A stretch of 54,260 nt of DNA, taken from positions 1 to 54,260 of the forward strand of contig CAYRMV010000007.1 of NCBI GenBank assembly GCA_964425255.1. The letters run 5' to 3'. This DNA comes from CAYRMV01 sp964425255. Its GTDB lineage: Bacteria > Bacteroidota > Bacteroidia > Flavobacteriales_D > Crocinitomicaceae. The stretch's first letter is position 1, and every line of letters begins with the position of its first letter. A program made the translations under genes and the position numbers. The notes below the pieces were generated by a model, which was not told where the DNA came from, did no database searches, and saw only the letters and a program-made list of their open reading frames with translations. Below, one piece after another: positions 8,726 through 17,882 of this stretch.

Positions 8726-10168
8726 ATGGAAAAACTACGCAATTTCATTGACGGAAAATACCAAGATCCGCAAGGAGGGCAATACATTGATAATTTTGAA
8801 CCGGCAACTGGTAAAGTTTATTCCTTGATTCCAGATTCAGATGAAACAGATGTTGCTCTTGCTGTAGAAGCAGCTGAAAAGGCATTTCCAGTTTGGTCTT
8901 CGATGACTGCGGAAGAACGTTCAGCCATTTTAACGAAAGTCTCGGAAGGAATTCAACAACGTATGGATGAATTTGTAGCAGCTGAATCTCGAGATAACGG
9001 GAAACCTTTGTCTTTAGCAGCACATGTGGACATTCCACGTGCGGTATCAAATTTTCATTTTTTCGCAACAGGTATCGTACATTTTGCTTCAGAATCTCAT
9101 TACATGGAAGGGACAGGTGTGAATTACACCATCCGAAAACCAATCGGAATTGTTGGTTGTATTTCTCCTTGGAATTTGCCGTTGTATCTCTTTTCTTGGA
9201 AAATCGCCCCCGCACTAGCAGCTGGAAATTGTGTAATTGCTAAACCCTCTGAGGTTACTCCCTACACGGCATTTTTACTCGGGAAAGTATGCGAAGAGGC
9301 GGGAATGCCTGCAGGTGTATTGAATATCGTACACGGTTACGGTCATCGTGTTGGTGATGCGATTGTAAAACATCCAAAAGTGAAAGCGATTTCATTTACA
9401 GGTGGAACAAAAACAGGTGAATACATCGCCCGCACTGCTGCTCCTATGTTCAAAAAGCTTTCGTTGGAATTAGGTGGTAAAAACCCTAATGTGATTTTTG
9501 CTGATTGCGATTTTGATGACATGTTAAGTACAACCGTTCGCTCGTCTTTTGCTAATCAAGGTCAAATTTGTTTGTGTGGTTCACGCATTTTTGTGGAAAG
9601 AAGTATCTATGATCGTTTCAAGGAAGCTTTTGTTGAACGCGTAAAGAACTTGACGGTGTCATTTCCAACCGATCCAAAAGCAAAAATGGGAGCCTTGGTT
9701 TCGAAGCCACATTTAGAAAAAGTGCTTTCATACATCGAATTAGCGAAAGAAGAGGGTGGAACAGTGTTGGTTGGAGGGCAACAAGTTCACCTAGATGCAC
9801 CACACAACGAAGGATATTATTTACAGGCAACCGTAATCGAAGGATTGGACTATCGTTGTAGAACAAACCAAGAAGAAATTTTTGGTCCCGTTGTAACTAT
9901 CACTCCATTTGATACAGAAGAAGAAGTTTTGACAATGGCCAATTCTACCCAATATGGATTAAGTGCAACGTTGTGGACATCCGATTTAAAACGTGCTCAT
10001 CGTATGGCAGATCAACTACAAGCTGGAATTGTTTGGATCAATGCGTGGTTGGTTCGTGATTTGCGTACCCCTTTTGGTGGCGTGAAAGCATCTGGAGTGG
10101 GTCGTGAAGGAGGTTTAGAAGCTCTGCGTTTCTTCACCGAACCGAAAAATGTTTTTATCAAATACTAA
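8726..10168 (+). CDS. Aldehyde dehydrogenase, 2-aminomuconate/2-hydroxymuconate semialdehyde type
   Basis: 480 residues, a complete NAD-dependent aldehyde dehydrogenase. Visible motifs: SPWNLPLYL, FTGGTKTGEYIA, LELGGKNPN (general base Glu) and NQGQICLCGSR with catalytic Cys282. The CLCGSRIFVERSIYDRF stretch and the C-terminal LPFGG-like region resemble ALDH8A1 and bacterial 2-hydroxymuconic semialdehyde dehydrogenases rather than betaine aldehyde dehydrogenases. This suggests a step in kynurenine (tryptophan) or catechol meta-cleavage breakdown. No other gene of those pathways is adjacent. The ATG at 8726 is preferred because a promoter-like box lies between it and the earlier in-frame start. 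Confidence 0.85.
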   Translation: MEKLRNFIDGKYQDPQGGQYIDNFEPATGKVYSLIPDSDETDVALAVEAAEKAFPVWSSMTAEERSAILTKVSEGIQQRMDEFVAAESRDNGKPLSLAAHVDIPRAVSNFHFFATGIVHFASESHYMEGTGVNYTIRKPIGIVGCISPWNLPLYLFSWKIAPALAAGNCVIAKPSEVTPYTAFLLGKVCEEAGMPAGVLNIVHGYGHRVGDAIVKHPKVKAISFTGGTKTGEYIARTAAPMFKKLSLELGGKNPNVIFADCDFDDMLSTTVRSSFANQGQICLCGSRIFVERSIYDRFKEAFVERVKNLTVSFPTDPKAKMGALVSKPHLEKVLSYIELAKEEGGTVLVGGQQVHLDAPHNEGYYLQATVIEGLDYRCRTNQEEIFGPVVTITPFDTEEEVLTMANSTQYGLSATLWTSDLKRAHRMADQLQAGIVWINAWLVRDLRTPFGGVKASGVGREGGLEALRFFTEPKNVFIKY

Positions 10169-10190
10169 GGCTTTACGGATTATAAGAAAT

Positions 10191-10229
10191 AAAAAGGGCT
10201 GTCTGATAGTTGAATCGACAGCCCTTTTT
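10191..10229. terminator. Bidirectional terminator between convergent genes
   Basis: A perfect 13-bp stem: AAAAAGGGCTGTC (10191-10203) pairs with GACAGCCCTTTTT (10217-10229), with a 13-base loop. A and T runs on both sides let it serve both the aldehyde dehydrogenase gene (+) and the AsmA-like gene (-). Confidence 0.9.
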
Positions 10230-10243
10230 AGTAACCTGAGTTC

Positions 10244-13126
10244 TTATTTCACTTGATCGGCCCGTTCTCGTGCTTTCGACATGATACCATCTGCCTTTTC
10301 TTGCCCTTCGCGTTCGATTTTTTGTGCCTTTTCTTCCGCTTCTTTTTTCAATTTATTTCCCGCCACTTCAGCAGCTTTTTTCTTTAATGGATTGTTTCCT
10401 GCTTCATCCAGTAGCTTTTGCGCTTGTTTGTCTGCTTCCGAACGAACAGCATCAGCACCTTTTTTTGCCTCTGCTTTGGCACGATCGGCTTGTTTTTGTG
10501 CATCGTCTAAGATTTGTTGTTTTTTCTTATTCAAATCTTCGCGCACTTCTTCAACTTTGTTCGTTACAACCGTTTTAACAGAATCTTTTGCTTTGTTGCC
10601 CAAATCTTTGATTGCATCTTTAGCGTTGTCTTTTAAGTTTCCAGACAATTTTTTGATTTGATCTGCCAAGTCGGTTGTTACTTTGACGTCTTTTCCTTTA
10701 CCTTTGATCAACGCTTTTACGGGGATTTGTGCTGGCAATTCGCCCAATTGAATCTTCGGTGTGATTCCGTTGATTTTTTGCAAGCCATTTTCAATTGTCT
10801 TGATCACACTTGCCGGCAACTCCTCTTTCGGAATCAACATTTTCATCGTGTAATCCAAATCTTGTTCGAAGGAGGTTGAACCAGAAACTTCCGAATTGAT
10901 TTTGCCCATTTTGATGTTGAAGGGTGTTAGATTCACTTTTCCATCTGCAAATTTGAATTTTGTGTAAATGTCTTTCAATGTTTGGCTCGAAAGTTTATCC
11001 ATTTTCAAGGATTCGCCTAATTTGGTCATGGGTTCGTAGCCCGAAATTGTTACAACAGCTGTACTCAAATCGCCTCCACCAGTAAGTGAACTTAAGATCG
11101 GGGAGAAATCGGATTTCAAGAACGAGTTCATCGAGAAGTTAGACGAAATTTTTCCTTTTGCATATTTGGCAATAGGAGCCAGTTTTCCAATCGTTAAGAA
11201 ATTTTGCGCCAAGGTCTGAATATCCAATTGCTGCAAATTGTAGCCAAAATTAATTTTCGGCTTATCGTTGTTTTGTGTGTCGTAACTTCCTTTCAATCCG
11301 ATACTTCCGCCCATGGCATTCATCGTCAGATTATTCAACGAAGCAACTTCTTCTTTTAATGTCACGCCACCACGAATGTTTTTGAAATCCATGTTGTTGT
11401 ATCGCGCATTGACAATGGAGCTCTGTAAATCGAAATCGATATTATCTGGAATCAAAATAGGGCTTCCGCTTTCGCTCGATGTGGTTTCACTGGTTGATTC
11501 TGTTGTTGTAGATGTTGGCGTTAATCCCATCAACTGATCCAAATCTAAGTTTGAGCTTGCAAAATTGAATTTTCCTTTCAGTAATTCATCTCGGAAGAAA
11601 TAGCCCATGTAATTGTCGATGGTTCCATTGACTTGGAAATCACTTTTTCCTGTTTTTGCTTTCATTTCTTCCAAAGCAAGGTTTTTTGGGGAAAAGCGGA
11701 ACAACATGGTTTGGATGTTCACAGGTTGTGTTAAATCTTTGGACGTATAGTTCATTTCATTCAAACGCAAGGTTCCACGAGCGTCAAACTCTTCGTAACG
11801 TTCTTTTTCAATGGAACTCATTTTTCCATCTAGTTTCACATCTGCATCCAGTTTTCCGGTGTAGCTTTCGCCTTCTCCCAGGGGAATCACCTGACCTAAA
11901 GTTGCTAAATTTACTTTTGCTAAAATGGAAGATTTGATGGATGGATCAGTCATCACATTTCGCAAAAACAAAGAAGCATCTAAAACATTTCCAGCAAAGT
12001 CTGCGTGAAATTTCGGTACGTCGACCGTCATTTTATTCAAATCGGAACCACCTGCAAATTTGGATCCTGCTTTTACGCTGATATTTTGAATCGATTTTGG
12101 TAAATCAGGATACTTAATCGATGCTTTATCAACATTCAAACCTACATCCCAACCTGGCAAATTTTTGTCATCCATCGTTCCTTTAATTGCTGCATTCATT
12201 GCCAGATTCCCTTTTGTTACCATACTTTCGTATCCACTATGATAAAAAGTGGGGATCAAGGAAAGTAAATCTTTGAACGACGCTTTGGACGTGTTGAGTT
12301 TCAAATCCATGTTGTCTTTGTTTTCCAACATTTCATAGAAACCATCTACTGAAAGATTCAAAGCATTCAATTTAAGTTCATTTTCACGCAAGGTAAATTT
12401 GGACGTTTTTTCGGTAAATTCCATCAATAAATTGGCTATTAAATCGGTTTTTACATTCGATAAATAGGAAAGTCCATCCATTTTGTACGTCAAACCATCC
12501 ATATGTGTTTCCGTCTCAAAATCGATAACATCTGCTGTTAAATCTCCTTTTCCAACGTGATTCAGGTTTTTTATATCAGCAAAAAGATCTCCTTGACGAT
12601 CGTCGTATTTAATATTCGAATTGGTAATTTCGTATTTTTTTAAACTCAATTTGAAGTTTGAAGGTTCTTCTTTTTCCTCAACGGTCATCAATGAATCCGG
12701 TTTAACAATGTTGTAATTGGCTGTTCCATCTTTCAAAACGCGCACATCAATGTTTGCTCCATCCACCGAAATTCCTTTGATTTCAACTTGGTCACCACCA
12801 ATGACACTCCAAAAATCGACATGTGCGTTCAACTCTTTCACATCAGCCAATGAAACTCCTTTGAATTGTTCACGTCCTTTTACACGAACTCCTTCGAGTT
12901 GAACGGTCATTTTCGGAAAAGTACTCACAAATGTCAAATCGAAATCATCTAATTCAACATCCGCTAAAAGCATTTTATTTGCTTCTTTCAAGACCAATTC
13001 TTTGATTTCATCTTTGAAGAAAATGGGAATTAAAATCAGTGCAATTAGCAACAATAAAAATCCAATTCCGGTCCATTTTAGAATACGTCGGAGTAAACTT
13101 TTTTTCTTTTTGGTTGTCTCTTTCAT
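10244..13126 (-). CDS. AsmA-like envelope protein with long C-terminal coiled coil
   Basis: 960 residues from the ATG at 13126 (an in-frame ATG 12 codons upstream, at 13162, is less likely). After a lysine-rich start there is one membrane anchor (WTGIGFLLLLIALILIPIFF), then a long beta-rich body typical of AsmA/TamB-like repeating beta-groove proteins (VELDDFDLTFVSTFPKMTVQLEGVRVKG, GGVTLKEEVASLNNLTMNAMGGSIGLKG). This family is linked to lipid movement or outer-membrane assembly. The last 150 or so residues switch to a Lys/Ala/Glu-rich helical tail (DDAQKQADRAKAEAKKGADA), predicted coiled coil, which standard AsmA proteins lack. Most of the protein would be periplasmic. Confidence 0.85.
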   Translation of the reverse strand: MKETTKKKKSLLRRILKWTGIGFLLLLIALILIPIFFKDEIKELVLKEANKMLLADVELDDFDLTFVSTFPKMTVQLEGVRVKGREQFKGVSLADVKELNAHVDFWSVIGGDQVEIKGISVDGANIDVRVLKDGTANYNIVKPDSLMTVEEKEEPSNFKLSLKKYEITNSNIKYDDRQGDLFADIKNLNHVGKGDLTADVIDFETETHMDGLTYKMDGLSYLSNVKTDLIANLLMEFTEKTSKFTLRENELKLNALNLSVDGFYEMLENKDNMDLKLNTSKASFKDLLSLIPTFYHSGYESMVTKGNLAMNAAIKGTMDDKNLPGWDVGLNVDKASIKYPDLPKSIQNISVKAGSKFAGGSDLNKMTVDVPKFHADFAGNVLDASLFLRNVMTDPSIKSSILAKVNLATLGQVIPLGEGESYTGKLDADVKLDGKMSSIEKERYEEFDARGTLRLNEMNYTSKDLTQPVNIQTMLFRFSPKNLALEEMKAKTGKSDFQVNGTIDNYMGYFFRDELLKGKFNFASSNLDLDQLMGLTPTSTTTESTSETTSSESGSPILIPDNIDFDLQSSIVNARYNNMDFKNIRGGVTLKEEVASLNNLTMNAMGGSIGLKGSYDTQNNDKPKINFGYNLQQLDIQTLAQNFLTIGKLAPIAKYAKGKISSNFSMNSFLKSDFSPILSSLTGGGDLSTAVVTISGYEPMTKLGESLKMDKLSSQTLKDIYTKFKFADGKVNLTPFNIKMGKINSEVSGSTSFEQDLDYTMKMLIPKEELPASVIKTIENGLQKINGITPKIQLGELPAQIPVKALIKGKGKDVKVTTDLADQIKKLSGNLKDNAKDAIKDLGNKAKDSVKTVVTNKVEEVREDLNKKKQQILDDAQKQADRAKAEAKKGADAVRSEADKQAQKLLDEAGNNPLKKKAAEVAGNKLKKEAEEKAQKIEREGQEKADGIMSKARERADQVK

Positions 13127-13178
13127 GATAAAGGGTTTAATTTTCCGATATTTGTTTTTCAAACTTAACGCTAAAGTA

Positions 13179-13943
13179 ATGGATTTTTGTACACGTAATT
13201 TCTTTCTTTTGATTTTATTAACGCTTTCATTTTCTTCATATGCTCAAATTGAATCAGGCAAAGTGGGAACGAAACAACCGAAAGTGGAGAAAGTAAAAAC
13301 CAAGAAAGAACCAACTCAAGTTGATTTTAAGCAAGTAGAATCACAAATTTATTTGAGTGGATTTTATGGACTTTCAGATCGAACTTTGTCAGAAAACACC
13401 TCTGTATTTGGCAAGCCATTAGGTCAACGATCGAATGAAACTTCTATATTATCGGGTGGTTTTGATTTTGGGATTCGAATGAAAATATCCGATCAATTTC
13501 GCTTATCATTTGGAATGAATTATTCAACGTATGGCGAACAGAATTCGGTTTCTATCCAAGATTCTACTTTTAATTATACAAACAAATATTCCTATCTAGG
13601 TTTACCTATTTCGTTACAGTATGTTGTCGGTTCAAAATGGCGTTTTATTTCTGGAATTGGCTTGCAACCACATTTGTTTTTAAGGGGAAACCAAGAAAAT
13701 GAAGCGATATCACCGTCGGGTGTTTCAACAAAAAATTCGTTCAAATACCGAGACGAAATGAATTTCTTTACCTTGCACGGATTCGCTCAGCTGGGTGTTG
13801 AGTACCAATTTTCACCTCAAACTTCCATCTACATTGTTCCAGAATATCGCATTCAGTTCACCAATTCATATGGAAAACAAGAACCTTACATACACAAAGC
13901 AAATTGGTTTGGCGCTCGATTGGGTTTGATGTTTAATTTGTAA
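13179..13943 (+). CDS. Outer-membrane beta-barrel protein (PorT-like)
   Basis: The frame is open from 13002, but the ATG at 13179 begins a normal signal peptide (RNFFLLILLTLSFSSYAQ), giving 254 residues. After a short basic linker, alternating hydrophobic strands follow (FYGLSDRT, SGGFDFGIRMKISDQFRLSFGMNYS, YLGLPISLQYVVG, FTLHGFAQLGVEYQFSPQTSIYIVPEYRI), ending in FGARLGLMFNL with a terminal aromatic/Leu pattern of barrels. It belongs to the general Bacteroidota outer-membrane barrel group. The cargo or role is unknown. It converges with the next gene with 5 bases between stops. Confidence 0.8.
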   Translation: MDFCTRNFFLLILLTLSFSSYAQIESGKVGTKQPKVEKVKTKKEPTQVDFKQVESQIYLSGFYGLSDRTLSENTSVFGKPLGQRSNETSILSGGFDFGIRMKISDQFRLSFGMNYSTYGEQNSVSIQDSTFNYTNKYSYLGLPISLQYVVGSKWRFISGIGLQPHLFLRGNQENEAISPSGVSTKNSFKYRDEMNFFTLHGFAQLGVEYQFSPQTSIYIVPEYRIQFTNSYGKQEPYIHKANWFGARLGLMFNL

Positions 13944-13948
13944 TCAGG

Positions 13949-14644
13949 CTAATTTCCAAAATTGGAACTGTTTTGGTGATCTGTGTAATCCGATAAAGTT
14001 TGCTCCGAATCGTAGTAGAAAACCATTACTTGTGCCACGTCGCGAAGGAAATCTACTTTTCCGACTTCAAATCGATTCAATTTTAATCCCAAGCGGTTTT
14101 CTAAATCTGCTTTCATTTCTTCATAATGTTCTGGTCGGATGAGCTCGATTTTTTCATAAAGAACAGTTTTGCGTGTTTCATGTTTAAGTAACCACAGGTA
14201 TTCGAGTCCAAAAGTGATACCAATCACAGAAACATTCATGAGCATCACTTCCGCAATGCTAATCCGGTTGGTGGCAAGCGCGTTGATAACACTGATGCCG
14301 ATTATCAAAAACAAATAAGTCATTTCTTTGATCTCGATAGCATCGGTTCGATAGCGTAAAATACCAAAGATGGCAAACAGTCCAAGTCCCATTCCGGTAT
14401 CGATGTCTAATTTTCTCAATCCAAAACAAAGAAAGAACGTTATGATTCCGATGAGGTAATAGGTGAATAGGTAATCTTTTCGCTTTGTTTTTGGATAATA
14501 CATATAGCGAATTAGAATCGTTATGAAAGCCAAATTAATTCCAAAACGAATCAGAAGAAGGTAAAACTCTTCGTTAAACCAAAGGATAGAATCTAGTGTT
14601 TCGACAGGTTTTGGTTTGAGTAGAAATGAGAAATTATGCAACAT
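13949..14644 (-). CDS. DUF4956 membrane protein
   Basis: 231 residues with four or so membrane segments between residues 30 and 140 and a cytoplasmic C-terminal domain (IELIRPEHYEEMKADLENRLGLKLNRFEVGKVDFLRD). The central GLGLFAIFGILRYRTDAIEIKEMTYLFLIIGISVINAL is characteristic of DUF4956. Its start overlaps the 3' end of the VTC-domain gene by 11 bases, so the two are translationally coupled. In other prokaryotes these two families also travel together, and the membrane protein is thought to be a channel or anchor partner; that role is inferred. Confidence 0.88.
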   Translation of the reverse strand: MLHNFSFLLKPKPVETLDSILWFNEEFYLLLIRFGINLAFITILIRYMYYPKTKRKDYLFTYYLIGIITFFLCFGLRKLDIDTGMGLGLFAIFGILRYRTDAIEIKEMTYLFLIIGISVINALATNRISIAEVMLMNVSVIGITFGLEYLWLLKHETRKTVLYEKIELIRPEHYEEMKADLENRLGLKLNRFEVGKVDFLRDVAQVMVFYYDSEQTLSDYTDHQNSSNFGN

Positions 14645-15389
14645 GCGCGTTTAATTTTTGAAGTTTTAATAGTTTTGATTTAAAACGGTTTGTTTTGATT
14701 TCCGTTGGGTGTAATAAACAAATACCGATGCAGTATTTACTGATTCGATACGGTGAAATATGTCTTTTTTTCATCAATTGAAAGAATGATGAACTTCGAT
14801 CTAGTTTTTCTTGTTTGAGTTCTGCAATAACGAGTTGAGAAAGAGAAATGGCTTGATTCTGTTCTGTAGATTCAAATCGGACGCAAAAATCCAAGGTTAA
14901 TCTTTCTGCTTTTTGTTTATTAATGAGTGTGATTCGTTGAAATGAATTCCAAAGTATTGGTTTCAATGTCGTATAATCCAATTTTTCAAGCGGAATCTGC
15001 TTTGTTACAAATTCGGGTAATTTTGTTTCAAATTCGTTGATACCTTCTCTTTTTTTATCGGTTCTTCCTTTGAATTTGTGTTTTATCTCGACAAAATATT
15101 GATTCGAATCTTCGTACTTTCGAATGCGAACTTTGTATCGATTCATTTTTCCATTGTGGTGATCGTAATAACACGCTTTTTTGTCATCATCAAAATATAG
15201 ACTTTTGTAAGATAATAATCGTATTCCATTGATTTCTAGAATAAAATAATCGCTTAACAATTCATTTAAAATTTCTTGAATATGTTCATATGGAATGGCG
15301 AATTTGGTATCAATTCGATTCATAAGCCGAACACGGTCCATTTCTTCAAGACCAATCGATTGAAATTGTTGGAGAGAGAGTTCTTTCAA
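14634..15389 (-). CDS. VTC-domain (polyphosphate polymerase-like) protein
   Basis: 251 residues related to the catalytic tunnel domain of yeast VTC4, which makes polyphosphate from ATP. Tunnel motifs are visible: EMDRVRLMNRIDTKF, YKVRIRKYEDSNQYFVEIKHKFKGR with a following KKREG, and a late VIAELKQEK glutamate strand. The longest frame begins with TTG (15389); the first ATG would be Met17 (15341), inside the conserved block, so the TTG start is preferred. No membrane segment: it would be cytoplasmic and held by the DUF4956 partner. There is no SPX domain, unlike the yeast protein. Confidence 0.88.
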   Translation of the reverse strand: MKELSLQQFQSIGLEEMDRVRLMNRIDTKFAIPYEHIQEILNELLSDYFILEINGIRLLSYKSLYFDDDKKACYYDHHNGKMNRYKVRIRKYEDSNQYFVEIKHKFKGRTDKKREGINEFETKLPEFVTKQIPLEKLDYTTLKPILWNSFQRITLINKQKAERLTLDFCVRFESTEQNQAISLSQLVIAELKQEKLDRSSSFFQLMKKRHISPYRISKYCIGICLLHPTEIKTNRFKSKLLKLQKLNAHVA

Positions 15390-15503
15390 TGTGTTTCTAG
15401 TTTCAAGTCGAATTTACCCTTTTTTTGTTTCCTGCTACACATTTTATGTAATTTGTTTTGATAAATTGATTTAGTGAATCTAATTCAAAAACGGATTATT
15501 CTC

Positions 15504-15511
15504 TACCTTTG
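15504..15511 (+). promoter_or_regulatory. Candidate -7 promoter element of purT
   Basis: TACCTTTG matches TAnnTTTG and ends 28 bases before the ATG at 15540. It lies inside the longer open frame that begins with GTG at 15474, so it supports the later start. No TTG at ideal spacing. Confidence 0.5.
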
Positions 15512-15539
15512 TTGCTTCATTCATAAAAATACTTCCTTC

Positions 15540-16700
15540 ATGAGAAAGAAAATTGTACTTCTTGGTTCAGGTGAATTAGGCAAAGAATTTGCCATTGCTG
15601 CTCAACGTTTGGGTCAATATGTAATTGCCGTAGACAGTTATCTGGGTGCTCCTGCGATGCAAGTTGCTCATGAATTTGAAGTGATTGATATGCTCGATGG
15701 TAATGCGTTAGATGCTGTAATAGCAAAATACCAACCGGATTTGATTGTTCCTGAAATTGAAGCAATTCGAACGGAACGTTTTTACGATTATGAAAAACAA
15801 GGAATCCAAGTGGTTCCGAGTGCGAAAGCAGCTAACTATACGATGAATCGAAAAGCAATTCGCGATTTGGCGGCAAAAGAAGTGGGTGTTCGTACAGCCA
15901 AATATCAGTATGCCACTTCGTACGAAGAATTGGTTGATGCTGTTCATTATACAGGAATGCCTTGTGTGGTTAAACCTTTGATGTCAAGTTCAGGTAAAGG
16001 ACAATCGGTTATTCGTTCTGAAGCGGATTGGCAAAAGGCATGGGATTATGCTCTGGAAGGTTCTCGTGGTGATTTGAAAGAAGTAATTGTGGAAGGATTT
16101 ATTGATTTTGACTACGAAATTACACTTTTAACTGTTACTCAACATGCAGGTCAGACGTTGTTTTGTCCACCGATTGGCCATCGACAAGAGCGTGGTGATT
16201 ATCAAGAAAGTTGGCAACCGATGCCAATGAATCCGGAGCATCTTTTGGAAGCGCAAGAAATGGCTGCTGCTGTTACCAAAGCCTTAGGTGGGTCTGGAAT
16301 TTGGGGTGTTGAATTCTTTATTACCAAAGAAGGTGCCTATTTTTCTGAACTTTCACCTCGTCCGCATGACACAGGAATGGTTACTTTAGCAGGAACACAA
16401 AATTTGAATGAATTTGAATTGCATGCTCGTGCCATTTTGGGCTTACCAATTCCATCCATCGATTTTCTTAAAAATGGTGCAAGCGCAGTTATTTTAGCCG
16501 ATAACTCAAATGAGGAAATTCCCGTTTTTTCAGGTTTAGATTCAGCTTTGCAGATGGAACAAACGGATGTGAAATTGTTTGGAAAACCAACTACTCGTCC
16601 TTATCGAAGAATGGGGGTTGCTCTAGCTTATGGAAATGAAGAAGTTTTCAATTTAGTTGAAAAAGCAAAACAAGTTGCAAACCAGATTTCTGTTCAGTAG
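15540..16700 (+). CDS. purT: Formate-dependent phosphoribosylglycinamide formyltransferase
   Basis: 386 residues, the normal PurT length. It converts GAR to formyl-GAR using formate and ATP in purine synthesis. N-terminal nucleotide-binding start KIVLLGSGELGKEFAIAAQRLG, ATP-grasp core with PCVVKPLMSSSGKGQSV, EVIVEGFIDFDYEITLLTV, and the metal-binding GVEFFITKEGAYFSELSPRPHDTGMVTL. The start at 15540 is chosen because this motif starts at once and a -7-like box precedes it. The next gene begins 4 bases after its stop. Confidence 0.95.
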   Translation: MRKKIVLLGSGELGKEFAIAAQRLGQYVIAVDSYLGAPAMQVAHEFEVIDMLDGNALDAVIAKYQPDLIVPEIEAIRTERFYDYEKQGIQVVPSAKAANYTMNRKAIRDLAAKEVGVRTAKYQYATSYEELVDAVHYTGMPCVVKPLMSSSGKGQSVIRSEADWQKAWDYALEGSRGDLKEVIVEGFIDFDYEITLLTVTQHAGQTLFCPPIGHRQERGDYQESWQPMPMNPEHLLEAQEMAAAVTKALGGSGIWGVEFFITKEGAYFSELSPRPHDTGMVTLAGTQNLNEFELHARAILGLPIPSIDFLKNGASAVILADNSNEEIPVFSGLDSALQMEQTDVKLFGKPTTRPYRRMGVALAYGNEEVFNLVEKAKQVANQISVQ

Positions 16701-16703
16701 ATT

Positions 16704-17882
16704 TTGGCAAAAGTGGTCATTGTAGGGATGGGGCCAGCAGGATTAATGGCTGGTTATCAAGTTGCCAAGCAAGGACACGAAGTTCATTTTTTTGATCATA
16801 AAAAAGCAGCCGGAAGGAAGTTCTTGGTAGCAGGGCATGGAGGTTTTAACTTAACAAATGCGCAACAACTTGATGCGTTTGTAATGGAGTATACACATGA
16901 GTCAGTGCGAGAATTTGTGCGATTGTTCACTCCATCTGATTTGCGGTTTTGGCTTGAGGAACTTGGAATTCCTACTTATGTTGGTACATCAGGAAGGGTT
17001 TTTCCTCAGAAAGGAATTAAACCAATTGAGGTTTTGAATCAAATTTTGGAAGCATTAAAATTGCTCGGCTGCCACTTTCATTATCAACATTCGTTACTTG
17101 ATTTTTTTGAACAATCTGTTTTGTTTTTAAAATCGGATCTATCTGAATTCCGAATGGATTTTGATTTCTTGGTTTTAGCATTGGGTGGTGCTTCTTGGCC
17201 TCAAACAGGTTCAACAGCGGCATGGGTTTCTTTGTTTGAAAAAAAATACATTCAAGTAAATTCGTTCAAGTCTGCCAATTCTGGCTTTGTTATCAAAGAA
17301 AATTTTCCTTTATTAACACAAGGGAAACCAATCAAAAATGCACTTTTTTCACTGGGGAAGTCAAGTCGTTTGGGGGAAGCTGTGATAACGGATTATGGAA
17401 TTGAGGGGTCAGCTATCTATTATTTGAATCGATCTTACCATCTTGAAAATGAAACTCAATTATTCATTGATTTTAAACCCAATTTGACCTGGGAATCTTT
17501 TTTAAAATTTGTCCAAAAAGCAAAAAATAGAAAAGATTTGTTTCAAAAAATGAAAGTGTCAGAAGTGGCTCAACTGATGTTGAAAGAACGTTTGACAAAA
17601 GAAGCGTATTTGAACGATCGTTTTTTGTTTCAACTGATTAAAGCATTTCCGCTTACCATTAGTGGACTACGACCTATTCAGGAAGTGATTTCTTCCTGTG
17701 GTGGTGTTTCATGGAAAAGTGTAAACAATAAAGGGCGTTTGATTTCTTTTTCTAGTGTTTTTGTTGCAGGTGAAATGCTTGATTGGGATGCACCTACGGG
17801 AGGTTATTTGTTGCAAGCGTGTTTTTCAAATGGTTTTGTTGTAGGTCAGGAAATTAATCAACTACTGGTCAATTCGAGGTAA
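16704..17882 (+). CDS. NAD(P)/FAD-dependent flavoprotein (TIGR03862/HI0933-like)
   Basis: 392 residues beginning with the FAD dinucleotide fold VVIVGMGPAGLMAGYQVAKQGHEVHFFDHK. The motifs GRKFLVAGHGGFNLTNA and the C-terminal VFVAGEMLDWDAPTGGYLLQACFSNGFVVG are those of the HI0933-like flavoprotein family, subgroup TIGR03862. The reaction is not established. No ATG is available at the N terminus: the start is TTG (16704) or GTG (16713), 4 or 13 bases after the purT stop, implying coupled translation. Its 3' end overlaps the convergent SPOR gene by 21 bases. Confidence 0.88.
   Translation: MAKVVIVGMGPAGLMAGYQVAKQGHEVHFFDHKKAAGRKFLVAGHGGFNLTNAQQLDAFVMEYTHESVREFVRLFTPSDLRFWLEELGIPTYVGTSGRVFPQKGIKPIEVLNQILEALKLLGCHFHYQHSLLDFFEQSVLFLKSDLSEFRMDFDFLVLALGGASWPQTGSTAAWVSLFEKKYIQVNSFKSANSGFVIKENFPLLTQGKPIKNALFSLGKSSRLGEAVITDYGIEGSAIYYLNRSYHLENETQLFIDFKPNLTWESFLKFVQKAKNRKDLFQKMKVSEVAQLMLKERLTKEAYLNDRFLFQLIKAFPLTISGLRPIQEVISSCGGVSWKSVNNKGRLISFSSVFVAGEMLDWDAPTGGYLLQACFSNGFVVGQEINQLLVNSR

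Noticed and set aside
10281..10661. 126-residue Ser/Ala/Phe-rich plus-strand frame
   Set aside because: Antisense shadow of the Lys/Ala-rich coiled-coil tail of the AsmA-like gene.
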